Assembly (NCBI GenBank): GCA_023229245.1
Contig: JALNZU010000019.1
Coordinates: forward strand, 1 to 64,000
DNA length: 64,000 bases
Direction: 5' to 3'
Origin: Bacteroidales bacterium
GTDB taxonomy: Bacteria > Bacteroidota > Bacteroidia > Bacteroidales > F082
The notes below the pieces were generated by a model that was not told the origin of the DNA, did not search any database, and saw nothing but the letters and a program-made list of their open reading frames with translations. Each line of letters starts with the position of its first letter. Positions within the stretch are counted from its first letter, which is position 1. Below, piece by piece: positions 38,121 through 47,168 of this stretch. A program made the position numbers and the translations under genes.

Positions 38121-38483
38121 TCAAAGAGTAGGGTAAAACGCATCTTCTATGTGATGCACTGTCTTTTTATCAGGGGTGATGACTACGGATATGATGTCGA
38201 AGCGGGTTTCAATATCCAAGTCGTTTTTTAGTATATAAGCTTCGGCAGCCCGTATCAGTATGCGTCGTTTAGCTGCTGTAACAAAAAATTCCGGCTCGCC
38301 GTAACGGGTTGTTGTCCGACTTTTTACCTCAATAATAACCAACATATCCCCATCTTTTGCGATGATATCAATTTCCTCTCTCCCGTAGCGCCAGTTACGC
38401 TCTAAAATCTGATAACCCATTCCTTTTATATGCCGGACAGCCATATCTTCACCCGTTTGCCCTAATATGTTGTGATCTGCCAT
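38121..38483 (-). CDS. yraN: YraN family (UPF0102) endonuclease-like protein
   Basis: This 120-residue protein has the full YraN core: LGQTGEDMAVRHIKGMGY, then ILERNWRYGREEIDIIAKDGDMLVIIEVKSR with the D...ExK nuclease motif (EIDII, IEVK). YraN proteins are Holliday-junction-resolvase-like and often sit near division or RNase HII genes; their role is not settled. Length is standard. Confidence 0.92.
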   Translation of the reverse strand: MADHNILGQTGEDMAVRHIKGMGYQILERNWRYGREEIDIIAKDGDMLVIIEVKSRTTTRYGEPEFFVTAAKRRILIRAAEAYILKNDLDIETRFDIISVVITPDKKTVHHIEDAFYPTL

Positions 38484-38668
38484 AAGATATTTTATATGAT
38501 GTGTATAGGCTCTTGCAAAGTTATGAAATATAGTTTGTTATGATAACTATGGAGCTGATAAATCAATGGTTTAAAAAGTTTAAATCCATGCTGCTATGCA
38601 TTCAAGTCATTCATGTTATGAATAATTCTATGCATAAGAACTCAAAAACTTTGTGGAGCCTTTTTTCC

Positions 38669-39190
38669 TCAGTCATTCAGGCTGGCAAAAAGTACCACAT
38701 AATTATTACCTCTTTTTTTGGCACATTTAGGGCAGGTGGTGTACCAGATAAATTGCCTCTTAGTTTGAAATCCTTTACTTTTTACAATCTCATGCAACTG
38801 TTTCCACCATTTGGGAATATGTTTATAAGGTCCATCAAACACACGGCTATAAAACATCCCGTTGAGTTCTATATAGTTTTTTTCTTCTAACTTACGGTCA
38901 ACAGCCAGATATATCATCATTTTCCATGGTGAGAGCGGTTCCGACAGGCATAGGTAATGAGGTACCGTTGCTTCAGAATTTTCTAATATTTTATCTAATC
39001 GTCGGATGACCCATCTAAAATTTAACGGCACATAATAACACGTATAAACCGTCTCACTTAGAAATCCTTTTTCAGACCATTCATGCAGCTTGTCGTCCCA
39101 ATGTTCGAGGTCTAAAACCGGACAACAGATATCGTTTTGTTCCATTTGGTTTGTGTGATTCAAATATGATATTTCTTGCTTATCCTCCAT
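38669..39190 (-). CDS. Conserved protein with C-terminal CPKCAKK motif
   Basis: A 173-residue soluble protein: ICCPVLDLEHWDDKLHEW, then FLSETVYTCYYVPLNFRWVIRRLDKI, GMFYSRVFDGPYKHIPKWWKQ, and a C-terminal YTTCPKCAKKRGNNYVVLFA. I recall this pattern from bacterial proteins loosely labelled as hydrolases, but I know of no demonstrated reaction. The Cys pairs (CC near the N-terminus, CPKC near the C-terminus) could bind metal. It starts 3 bp after the LD-carboxypeptidase stop codon, so the two are probably cotranscribed. Confidence 0.6.
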   Translation of the reverse strand: MEDKQEISYLNHTNQMEQNDICCPVLDLEHWDDKLHEWSEKGFLSETVYTCYYVPLNFRWVIRRLDKILENSEATVPHYLCLSEPLSPWKMMIYLAVDRKLEEKNYIELNGMFYSRVFDGPYKHIPKWWKQLHEIVKSKGFQTKRQFIWYTTCPKCAKKRGNNYVVLFASLND

Positions 39191-39193
39191 GAC

Positions 39194-40108
39194 TTACTGT
39201 TTTTGAATTTGTGCTTCTTCCTTTAGCATCACTTGATGAGGGCTTACAGACATCTGCATTTTCCGGCCTATGATAAGTGCTCTGTTGTCATCAAGATGCC
39301 CGGCAGGAAATCCAAACATCATTGGAAAACTGTATTCGGTCAGTTGCGATGCAATGATCTCGTATGCCTGCTGGCCAAAAGGGATATCGGTATCCATCAT
39401 CTTGGTAAAACCTCCTATTATCAGTCCGGCTATTTGATTAAACAGACCGGCACGCTTCAGGCTGAGGATCATACGATCAATGTGATAAAGATATTCGCCC
39501 ACATCTTCTAAAAACAATATACACTCCTTATATGCAGGGAAGAGCGCAGACCCTTGTAGGCTGTACAACATTGAGAGGTTCCCTCCTATCAGTCTGCCTA
39601 CGGCCTGTCCATACCGGTTCAACGGATGAGGTGTGATAGTATATGACAACGGTTTTCCTTCCAGGCTGTCAAACAAGCTGTTCAGGCTGTCTGCCGTATG
39701 ATGGCTAAAGTTGACAGGCATGGTTGCATGCAGGCTCTCAAAACCTTCAGCCAATATCCGGGCATGCAACACAGTAATATCACTATAACCTACTACCCAT
39801 TTGGGATGTTTTCTAAAACCGGTAAAATCAAGGTGGTCAACGATCTGCAAGCTTCCATATCCTCCTCTTGCACAAAATATGGCATGTATGTCAGGATCAT
39901 CAAGAAGTTGTTGGAAATGGCGTCTGCGTTGGGTTAGATCACCGGCAAACTGGTGGTGTACAGCCAGCACCTCCATGTCTGACCGCACATTATATCCTTT
40001 TTGTTCAATGACTTTGATAGCTTCTTTTAATTGCTCACTTCGGATACTGCTTGCCGGAGCGGCCAAAGCTATCAGATCACCTTTTTGCAAATCAGGCGGA
40101 GTATTCAT
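39194..40108 (-). CDS. LD-carboxypeptidase, peptidase family S66
   Basis: This 304-residue protein carries the S66 plan: GDLIALAAPASSIRSEQL at the N-terminus, ARGGYGSLQIVD, nucleophile Ser in VVGYSDIT, and the Glu and His partners in FLEDVGEYLYHIDRM and GFPAGHLDDNRAL. The family trims the terminal D-Ala from tetrapeptide stems during murein recycling. No signal peptide is seen, in keeping with a cytoplasmic enzyme. It is divergent from metG, 53 bp between start codons. Confidence 0.93.
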   Translation of the reverse strand: MNTPPDLQKGDLIALAAPASSIRSEQLKEAIKVIEQKGYNVRSDMEVLAVHHQFAGDLTQRRRHFQQLLDDPDIHAIFCARGGYGSLQIVDHLDFTGFRKHPKWVVGYSDITVLHARILAEGFESLHATMPVNFSHHTADSLNSLFDSLEGKPLSYTITPHPLNRYGQAVGRLIGGNLSMLYSLQGSALFPAYKECILFLEDVGEYLYHIDRMILSLKRAGLFNQIAGLIIGGFTKMMDTDIPFGQQAYEIIASQLTEYSFPMMFGFPAGHLDDNRALIIGRKMQMSVSPHQVMLKEEAQIQKQ

Positions 40109-40161
40109 CTAAAAGGATTCTTACCTTTGTCAAAATTTTTTTGACCCAATCGTTTACCGTA

Positions 40162-42225
40162 ATGAGCACCAAAGATACACAATTCAAACGTTATACAGTA
40201 ACATCCGCACTTCCTTATGCCAATGGGCCAATTCATATTGGTCATCTTGCGGGAGTCTATGTCCCGGCTGATATTTATGTTCGGTATTTACGATCAGCCG
40301 GTGCCGATGTGCTGTTCATAGGTGGCTCTGACGAGCATGGTGTTCCCATCACTATCAAAGCCCGACAACAAGGTATCAGTCCACAGCAGGTAGTAGATAC
40401 GTATCATGAGCTAATAAAAACTTCATTTGAAGCGTTTGGAATTTCATTCGACATTTATTCCCGCACATCAGCACCTATACATCACAAAACGGCTTCTGAT
40501 TTTTTCCGAAGCTTGTACGAAAAAGGTGTGTTTGAAGAAAAGACCTCCAATCAGTACTACGATCCTGAAGCCCGGCAGTTTCTTGCCGACCGCTATATCA
40601 GCGGTACCTGCCCGCACTGCGGCTATGAGAAGGCTTATGGCGACCAGTGTGAGAACTGCGGCACATCGCTAAGTCCGATGGACCTGATTCGGCCTACCTC
40701 AACCCTAAGCGGGAAAGCACCGATTCTAAAAGAGACCAAACACTGGTACCTGCCATTAAACAAAGACGAATCATGGCTGCGCCAGTGGATAGTAGTAGGA
40801 CATAAAGACGACTGGAAAACCAATGTGTATGGCCAGTGTAAATCGTGGATCGACAACGGGCTGCACCCACGTGCCGTAACCCGCGACTTAGATTGGGGAG
40901 TGAAGGTGCCCTTAGAAAATACTGAAGGAAAAGTTCTGTATGTTTGGTTTGATGCTCCTATAGGCTATATCTCAGCAGCCCGCGAATGGTCGGAAAAAAC
41001 CGGTAATGACTGGCAGCCCTACTGGAAAAGCCCGGACACCAAATTAGTGCATTTCATTGGAAAAGATAATATAGTGTTTCACTGCATCATTTTTCCGGCT
41101 ATGCTGAAACACGAAGGAAGCTATATACTACCCGAAAATGTGCCGGCTAATGAGTTTTTGAATCTAGAAAACGATAAAATATCCACCTCACGTAACTGGG
41201 CTGTGTGGCTGCACGAATATTTAGAGGAATTTCCCGGAAAGCAGGATGTGCTGCGCTACGTATTAGCTGCCAATACTCCCGAAACAAAAGATAGCGACTT
41301 CACCTGGAAAGACTTTCAGGCACGCAACAACAGCGAGCTGTTAGCAATATTCGGAAATTTTGTGAACCGAAGCCTCGTACTCACCCAGAAATATTTTGAC
41401 GGTAAAGTACCTGCCTTAGACCATCTGACAGAACAAGATATAAAAATCTTGAACCTGATAGAAAGTTTTCCGGAAAAGATTGGCCATGCAATCGAAAACT
41501 ATTATTTCAGAGATGCACTAAATGAGCTGATGAATCTAGCCCGTGCAGGTAATAAATATCTTACCGAAAACGAGCCTTGGAAATTATTTAAAGAAAATCC
41601 TCAAAGGGTAGAAACGATATTAGCTGTCTCTTTGCAAATCGTAGCTAAACTATCCATACTATGTGAGCCTTTCCTACCATTTACCGCTTCCCGCTTGTCC
41701 GACATGATCCAGCTTAAAGGACAGTGCTGGCCGGATGCCAAAAAACGGGTGTTGCTACCCGAAGGCCATAAACTGGGAGAAATAGATTATCTGTTTGAAA
41801 AGATAGATGACAACCTCATTGAAACACAAATTCAAAAGCTGCATGCCATCAAATTAGCCAATAAGGCACAAAATCAATTTCAACACAACCCTCAGAAAGA
41901 CATGATCTCTTACGAGGATTTTGCAAAATTAGATATACGCACAGCTACTATACTGGCTGCCGAAGCAATCCCAAAAGCTCAAAAACTACTAAAACTGACC
42001 TTAGATACCGGGTTAGACCAACGGACAGTAGTTAGTGGAATAGCCGAGCAATACAGACCGGAAGAAATCATAGGAAAAAAAGTAGTTGTATTAATGAATT
42101 TAGAAGCGCGCAAACTACGTGGCGTCGAATCGAAGGGTATGATACTGATGGCCGAAGACAGCAACGGAAAACTAGGCTTTGTCAGCGCAGGTAATATATT
42201 CCATGATGGAAGCGAAGTGAAATAA
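40162..42225 (+). CDS. metG: Methionyl-tRNA synthetase
   Basis: I start at MSTKDTQFKRYTVTSALPYA (40162), since an in-frame upstream extension overlaps the divergent gene. The 687-residue enzyme has the HIGH-type NGPIHIGH (21-28), a zinc knuckle CPHC ... CENC beginning near 149, the KMSKS counterpart KISTS near 338, and a C-terminal tRNA-binding OB fold (YEDFAKLDIRTATI, from about 583) that promotes dimer formation and tRNA binding. It makes Met-tRNA for initiation and elongation. A TACCTTTG box at 40132-40139 may be its -7 element. Confidence 0.96.
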   Translation: MSTKDTQFKRYTVTSALPYANGPIHIGHLAGVYVPADIYVRYLRSAGADVLFIGGSDEHGVPITIKARQQGISPQQVVDTYHELIKTSFEAFGISFDIYSRTSAPIHHKTASDFFRSLYEKGVFEEKTSNQYYDPEARQFLADRYISGTCPHCGYEKAYGDQCENCGTSLSPMDLIRPTSTLSGKAPILKETKHWYLPLNKDESWLRQWIVVGHKDDWKTNVYGQCKSWIDNGLHPRAVTRDLDWGVKVPLENTEGKVLYVWFDAPIGYISAAREWSEKTGNDWQPYWKSPDTKLVHFIGKDNIVFHCIIFPAMLKHEGSYILPENVPANEFLNLENDKISTSRNWAVWLHEYLEEFPGKQDVLRYVLAANTPETKDSDFTWKDFQARNNSELLAIFGNFVNRSLVLTQKYFDGKVPALDHLTEQDIKILNLIESFPEKIGHAIENYYFRDALNELMNLARAGNKYLTENEPWKLFKENPQRVETILAVSLQIVAKLSILCEPFLPFTASRLSDMIQLKGQCWPDAKKRVLLPEGHKLGEIDYLFEKIDDNLIETQIQKLHAIKLANKAQNQFQHNPQKDMISYEDFAKLDIRTATILAAEAIPKAQKLLKLTLDTGLDQRTVVSGIAEQYRPEEIIGKKVVVLMNLEARKLRGVESKGMILMAEDSNGKLGFVSAGNIFHDGSEVK

Positions 42226-42260
42226 TTTCACATTTGAATGGCTGTTCGCATATAAACCAA

Positions 42261-42277
42261 CAGCTTCGACTGAGCTT
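42261..42277. repeat. REP core remnant between convergent genes
   Basis: AGCTTCGACTGAGCT, 35 bp past metG, is the reverse complement of the AGCT(T/C)AGTCGAAG core found in the CRISPR-region hairpins. It suggests the hairpin belongs to a family dispersed in this genome. Confidence 0.55.
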
Positions 42278-42298
42278 TTATTGCCATCCTATCGGATA

Positions 42299-43435
42299 TC
42301 ACGTCCTGCCTTTCCATGAACTCTTAAAGCCAAGCCCGGCAATAGCAGTGATCACCACATAAAAAGGATAGAAAAACTGCATCGGTAAAAACCATCGAAG
42401 CAGTTTACGGCTATGCATGAAATTGGCCATACTCTGCATTAGCGGCAGCTCGATAAGATATTTTACCAATATGAACAATAAGAAAATGATTGAAAGATAT
42501 GGAATCCAGATCATTGCAATAGATAGAGCAACAAGGCTGAAGTTCAAAGCAAATACTATCAGAGCAGGCAAGATGATAAACGGGTGTCGGTAGGCCTTGC
42601 TTTTAGATACCCATCGCATTCGCTGGCTCATAAACGACTTCCAGTCGGGGCTAGCCTGAGTAGTCACCATCGCATGCGCCGACCGAACAAAGCGTATCTT
42701 TTTTGATCCATAAGTCTGCAGCAATTTAAGCAGGAGAAACACATCTTCGCCAGAAGCATACTGGGTTTTCTGGTTGAAGCCTCCGGCTTTCATCAGTGCA
42801 TTATAGTCAATAGCCATATTAGCACCGTTGGCCATAGAAGGTATTCCCAAACCTGCAGCGCCTGCCGTACTGGCTATCAGACTCATAAACTCAAGAGCCT
42901 GCAATTGCTGCATGAGGCTTTCTATCGGACTGATCTTAACCGGTCCCAAACACATCACCGCTTTGTCGCGCACATAATGAGCTGCCAATTGTGCGATCCA
43001 AAATGGGGAATGAATACAATCGGCATCAGTAACGACAATAAGGTCAGCAGCTTCATGCCGGAGTGCCTGCTGAAGAGACGCTTTTTTCCCCGGCTTCTCA
43101 GCTTGCAATACAAGAAACTGATGCGACATCTTAGCCTTGACAGCCTGCTCAAGTCTGATAAAAGTATCATCCTCCGAATGATCATCTACCAGAACAAAAA
43201 GAAGGCGATCGGACGGATACACCTGGTCCTGAAGACTTTGGACAAGAGCATCAATTTGCAATGATTCATTACGCAAAGCAATTAACACATGTACCTTCGG
43301 ATGATTTGCATTCAATAAAGGGGGAGATGAAGGTGTCCGATACCACCCAATTGTATATACCATTAACAACAGCAAATAGGCAAAAGCTGTTATCTGCATC
43401 AGACAAAGCAACCAGCGAACTATTTCCGATTCCAT
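42299..43435 (-). CDS. Family 2 glycosyltransferase, membrane-bound
   Basis: I start at MESEIVRWLLCL (43435), giving 378 residues. One N-terminal membrane helix precedes a GT-A domain with HVLIALRNES, VLVDDHSEDDT, the DxD-type VTDADCIHS, and the acceptor motif QRMRWVSK; three hydrophobic segments follow near the C-terminus (IILPALIVFALNF, SIIFLLFILVKYL, FYPFYVVITAIAGL). It probably transfers a sugar to a lipid or growing glycan at the inner membrane. Its start overlaps the end of the upstream flippase-like gene by 16 bp, so they form a translationally coupled pair. Confidence 0.88.
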   Translation of the reverse strand: MESEIVRWLLCLMQITAFAYLLLLMVYTIGWYRTPSSPPLLNANHPKVHVLIALRNESLQIDALVQSLQDQVYPSDRLLFVLVDDHSEDDTFIRLEQAVKAKMSHQFLVLQAEKPGKKASLQQALRHEAADLIVVTDADCIHSPFWIAQLAAHYVRDKAVMCLGPVKISPIESLMQQLQALEFMSLIASTAGAAGLGIPSMANGANMAIDYNALMKAGGFNQKTQYASGEDVFLLLKLLQTYGSKKIRFVRSAHAMVTTQASPDWKSFMSQRMRWVSKSKAYRHPFIILPALIVFALNFSLVALSIAMIWIPYLSIIFLLFILVKYLIELPLMQSMANFMHSRKLLRWFLPMQFFYPFYVVITAIAGLGFKSSWKGRT

Positions 43436-44451
43436 AGGTTTCCGTTTCTGATAAATTTCAAGCGATACACAAAGAAAACACCTGTAAGAGCAGGTACAGC
43501 CACATTGATAAGCCAAATGATCACACTTGCTAATAATACAGCCATGACCGACTGCTCGTTCCAGTAATCCGTATGCTCAAACAACATAGTAAATATACCT
43601 ACTGACACCGAGCCCCGGACACCTAACTCAGTCAACGCAATAGTAGGTATCAGAGTGAGGGCCATATACATAAGTGCTAAAGCCAGTATAGCTTGCGTAT
43701 AAGGGATAGAAAAAGACAACATACGCAGCATCAGAAAAAACTGAAACGTAAATACTATATACCGCATGGCCGAAATACATAAAATAGCTAATAAGTCATA
43801 GCCGCTATACAACGAAAACACATGAATATACCGCTTGAATCGTGGGGCTAAGCCAGGGAAAAGCAGTGTGACAAGTTGTTGAGCCACCCTTAGGTTAAAA
43901 TAAACACCCAATGATAGCAACACAACTAACAAAAGACCAATGATCAACCCTATATAATACATCAATGCATTGGGCTGTTGAAATACCGCAGTAGAAGGAA
44001 AAACGATTATCAGCGCCAGGCTGCCTCCTGCAATGAACACTATCCACTGAGCTATGCTTCCAATGATAGTAACCAAAATGCTTTCGATGCGGTTGGCATG
44101 GTTTAGCACAAACACCTTTCCCAAATAATCACCTACACGGTTGGGCAAGAACATGCTGACAGATAATCCGGTAAGTACGGCAGTAAAAGCACGATTGTAT
44201 GTCACCTTCTCCAATCGGTCAATCAGTCGTTTCCATTTTACACTTTCAAGAAATAGATTCAAAGGAACCAAAGCTATGATAGCGATAGCAAACCAAACCG
44301 AGACGCGATTCTGCGATAAATCGTCTATCACTTGTTTCCATTGATCCCATTCCAGGCGATGATGTATCTGTTTATACACATACGCAATGGTCAGCAGCAT
44401 GATGGCGATACGCAATACTATATTGGTTGTTTTGCCTACTTTTGCTTTCAT
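43420..44451 (-). CDS. Lysylphosphatidylglycerol synthase TM-type (UPF0104) membrane protein
   Basis: This 343-residue protein has about eight hydrophobic helices and the family signature LPNRVGDYLGKVFVL at residues near 105-119, with a TELGVRGSVSVG motif later. Relatives are the flippase-like transmembrane part of MprF and orphan YbhN-like proteins, thought to handle lipids. It is coupled with the following glycosyltransferase, which suggests a shared envelope lipid or glycan step. It is divergent from ruvC, with only 20 bp between starts. Confidence 0.85.
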   Translation of the reverse strand: MKAKVGKTTNIVLRIAIMLLTIAYVYKQIHHRLEWDQWKQVIDDLSQNRVSVWFAIAIIALVPLNLFLESVKWKRLIDRLEKVTYNRAFTAVLTGLSVSMFLPNRVGDYLGKVFVLNHANRIESILVTIIGSIAQWIVFIAGGSLALIIVFPSTAVFQQPNALMYYIGLIIGLLLVVLLSLGVYFNLRVAQQLVTLLFPGLAPRFKRYIHVFSLYSGYDLLAILCISAMRYIVFTFQFFLMLRMLSFSIPYTQAILALALMYMALTLIPTIALTELGVRGSVSVGIFTMLFEHTDYWNEQSVMAVLLASVIIWLINVAVPALTGVFFVYRLKFIRNGNLWNRK

Positions 44452-44471
44452 AAAGCTAAGTACGGAATTTT

Positions 44472-45029
44472 TTGAAGAAGGAGCGCATTATATTAGGTAT
44501 TGACCCGGGTACTACGGTAATGGGATACGGGCTTATCATACAACAAGGTAATGATATTCAGCTTATTGCTATGGGGGTGCTGAAGTTAAATAAATTTTCA
44601 AGCCATGCACTCAGGTTGCAGAAAATATTTGAAAGAACTCATGATCTGATTCGGGAATACCATCCGGATGAATTAGCGATTGAAGCTCCTTTTTATGGTA
44701 AGAACGTACAGTCGATGCTCAAGTTAGGACGTGCACAGGGAGTAGCTATGGCAGCTGCATTGCATAACGGATTGCCTATTTTTGAATATTCTCCTAAAAA
44801 AATCAAACAATCCATCACTGGAAACGGCAATGCCTCCAAAGAGCAAGTAGCCGCCATGCTGAAAACATTGCTCAGATTTGTCAATCAGCCCGAACAACTT
44901 GACGCTACTGACGGATTAGCTGCCGCCGTTTGTCACTTTTTCCAGAGCAAACTACCTACCACTACTACAGGTTATAGCGGATGGAAAGCTTTCATAGCAC
45001 AAAATCCTGAAAGGATAGGCAAGAAATAA
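44472..45029 (+). CDS. ruvC: Holliday junction resolvase RuvC
   Basis: This 185-residue nuclease shows GIDPGTTVMGYG (D11), IEAPFYGKN (E71), and LDATDGLAAAVCHF (D144, D147, H155), which form the RNase H-like metal centre. RuvC cuts Holliday junctions made by RuvAB. The start codon is TTG (44472), chosen because it gives the standard N-terminus. No ruvA/ruvB are nearby. The C-terminus is slightly extended (GYSGWKAFIAQNPERIGKK). Confidence 0.95.
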   Translation: MKKERIILGIDPGTTVMGYGLIIQQGNDIQLIAMGVLKLNKFSSHALRLQKIFERTHDLIREYHPDELAIEAPFYGKNVQSMLKLGRAQGVAMAAALHNGLPIFEYSPKKIKQSITGNGNASKEQVAAMLKTLLRFVNQPEQLDATDGLAAAVCHFFQSKLPTTTTGYSGWKAFIAQNPERIGKK

Positions 45030-45111
45030 TCGCTGTCCGACAAGACTATCGAAAGCAGCCACACAAATGTGGATGTAGTTACTTTAGTGTGTCGGGAAAT
45101 GTTCAGGTATC

Positions 45112-46341
45112 TTATTTTGCCAACCATTGGGCCGGATTGATCAGGTTACGGTCTTGCCACAGCTCGAAATGTAATTCTGTTTTTCCTTCTATTTTGTCGG
45201 TATGTATCAATCCTATCACTTCTTTGGTTTTCACCTTATCGCCTCTTTTAACATAAACCCTTTCTAAGTTTGAATATACTGTAAAGAAGTCGCCATGGCG
45301 GATAATTACCGCATTATTGGTGGCAGTAATCAGATTCACACTTACCACTATCCCATCAAACACTGCCCTTGCTTCGGAGCCTTTGGTAGTAGCTATATCA
45401 ATACCTCTATTATTGATGGTAACTTTTTTTAATACCGGATGAGCTTGTTTACCAAAGTTAGCAGCGATCACTCCTCTTTCGACCGGCCATGGCAGTTTTG
45501 TTCTATTCTTGCTGAAGCTATCTGACAGCAATTTTTCTTCCGGTGTGAGGTGCATCAGCCGGTCGGGCAGTGCTTCGGCCTCTTTGAGGCGGCTTGCTTT
45601 GCGTATTTCTTCAGCTATGATAGCTTCTATTTCGCGTTGCAGCTTGCGAGCTTCCTGCTCTTTACGGCTAATGGTTTGATTCAGCTGTTTTTCCTGCTGC
45701 CCTATCTTACGTAACGAAAGGTCTAAGTTCATTCTTTCGTTGTTGAGTGCTATTTGCTGCCGTTTCTCAGCCTCGAAGAGGGAGTTTTTTTCTGCCTGCT
45801 CGGCTTCGAGACTTTTTTGAGTAGCCTCCAACTTTTGTTGTGCTATTTGTATCTTTTGGATTTGCTCTTTGCGCAAGGCAGCATATTGCTGTAAATGTTT
45901 CAAGCGGCGATATGCCTGATTAAAGTTTTCCGAAGAAAACAAAAACATAAGCGTATTCAGTCCTGAACGGTTTTTATAAGCAAAGCTGATCATCCTTGAA
46001 TATTCCTTTTTGAGCGATTGAAGCTCGGCCTCTATTTGCTGTAACTCACGTTTGGTACGACTTATACGTGTCTCAAGCAATATAAGTTGCTTTTGTAAGG
46101 TAGCCACCAAGTTCTCACGTGTTCTGATCTGGGTTTGCAGCAAAGAAAGCTCGTTGATACTCACCTGTTTGCTTTTTCGTGTCTCTTCCAACAAACGGGT
46201 AGTATATGCAATCTCTTGTTCGATTTGTTGCTTCGACTGCTCTAACTCTGTCTTCCGGTCTTGTGCTGGCGAGTGCTTCCATGCAATTAAAACGCAAAAC
46301 ACCAATAATAAGATCGCAATATGTGATTTCCTGAATGACAT
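45112..46341 (-). CDS. EnvC/NlpD-like murein hydrolase activator with degenerate M23 domain
   Basis: A 409-residue envelope protein: a membrane or signal segment (ILLLVFCVLIAWKHSPAQ), a long coiled coil (about 28-260, rich in Gln/Glu/Leu), and a LytM/M23 domain (about 290-405). The first zinc-ligand motif reads NRGID where active enzymes have HxGxD, and the later YSHL-type motif is YSNL, so it should lack hydrolase activity and act as an activator of amidases in septal splitting, as EnvC does. It ends the TPR-DUF4292-EnvC run, 11 bp after the DUF4292 stop. Confidence 0.9.
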   Translation of the reverse strand: MSFRKSHIAILLLVFCVLIAWKHSPAQDRKTELEQSKQQIEQEIAYTTRLLEETRKSKQVSINELSLLQTQIRTRENLVATLQKQLILLETRISRTKRELQQIEAELQSLKKEYSRMISFAYKNRSGLNTLMFLFSSENFNQAYRRLKHLQQYAALRKEQIQKIQIAQQKLEATQKSLEAEQAEKNSLFEAEKRQQIALNNERMNLDLSLRKIGQQEKQLNQTISRKEQEARKLQREIEAIIAEEIRKASRLKEAEALPDRLMHLTPEEKLLSDSFSKNRTKLPWPVERGVIAANFGKQAHPVLKKVTINNRGIDIATTKGSEARAVFDGIVVSVNLITATNNAVIIRHGDFFTVYSNLERVYVKRGDKVKTKEVIGLIHTDKIEGKTELHFELWQDRNLINPAQWLAK

Positions 46342-46352
46342 ATCTCACGAAA

Positions 46353-47168
46353 TTACTGTATTCTGCTGAAAGTTTCGGGTATGCGAAAAGGAAAACTAAG
46401 TGTTGAGTTGACTTCCATTCTCGAGCATTCTATTTGAATAGTAGCTTTCACAGCTCCTGAGAGTTCAAACTTAAGCGATGAAGGATAAAGCTGTCCGTTC
46501 AATGTCTGGAAACGATCGTATTGTGCTTGCAGCCTTATATTTTCATCCCCAAACTCTTTGATATGCAGCCTGCGTATTTTAAAGGTTTCAGGGTCGAGCC
46601 AGATACTTTGTACAAGGAATTTGGTGGTGTCTTGTTGCTTCAGATAGCGTTTTCGCTTATTGCGCTGAGCTGCTGTCAATCGATACTCCATTGCATCTAC
46701 TGATGCCTTAAAATTATCGTCATCATACCACGACAGATCGTTGCCTGTCAACAAAGCCTGAAAGAGATCAAAGTCAATAGTAGAAGAAAATGCCGTCTTA
46801 ATAAAGCTAAAGTCATCATCGAAATAGGTCTTATCCAATCTATTAATGAAGCGTACCGAATCCACTGTTACTATCATTCGTGCCACTTCAATCCCAAAAG
46901 CCGGAGAAAGGGAAATCCAAATGATGCTATCTTTTTTGATCCGTATCTGCCCTTTCAGATCGAGCTTGGTTTTACGGTCGGTTGATAAAGTGATAGTACA
47001 TCGGGAATTGAAATAATCGAATTTTGTTTCGGCTGTATTCATTTTTTCTATCAGAAACATCTCCCCTCTCTCTTTAAGGGGAGCTTTGATAAGTGCCCGC
47101 TTTGTCCGACAGGAGGTAATAGCCAGTGTGAAGGCAATCAACACTATCAGAGCTATCCATTTATTCAT
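46353..47168 (-). CDS. DUF4292 lipoprotein
   Basis: A 271-residue protein with a lipobox (LAITSC, Cys20) and a beta-rich mature part (FDYFNSRCTITLSTDRKTKLDLKGQIRIKKDSIIWISLSPAFGIEVARM) typical of DUF4292, a LolA/LolB-like fold by my recollection. Role unproven; the fixed neighbourhood with a TPR lipoprotein and an EnvC-like protein points to outer-membrane or envelope assembly. Its start overlaps the TPR gene by 8 bp. Confidence 0.88.
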   Translation of the reverse strand: MNKWIALIVLIAFTLAITSCRTKRALIKAPLKERGEMFLIEKMNTAETKFDYFNSRCTITLSTDRKTKLDLKGQIRIKKDSIIWISLSPAFGIEVARMIVTVDSVRFINRLDKTYFDDDFSFIKTAFSSTIDFDLFQALLTGNDLSWYDDDNFKASVDAMEYRLTAAQRNKRKRYLKQQDTTKFLVQSIWLDPETFKIRRLHIKEFGDENIRLQAQYDRFQTLNGQLYPSSLKFELSGAVKATIQIECSRMEVNSTLSFPFRIPETFSRIQ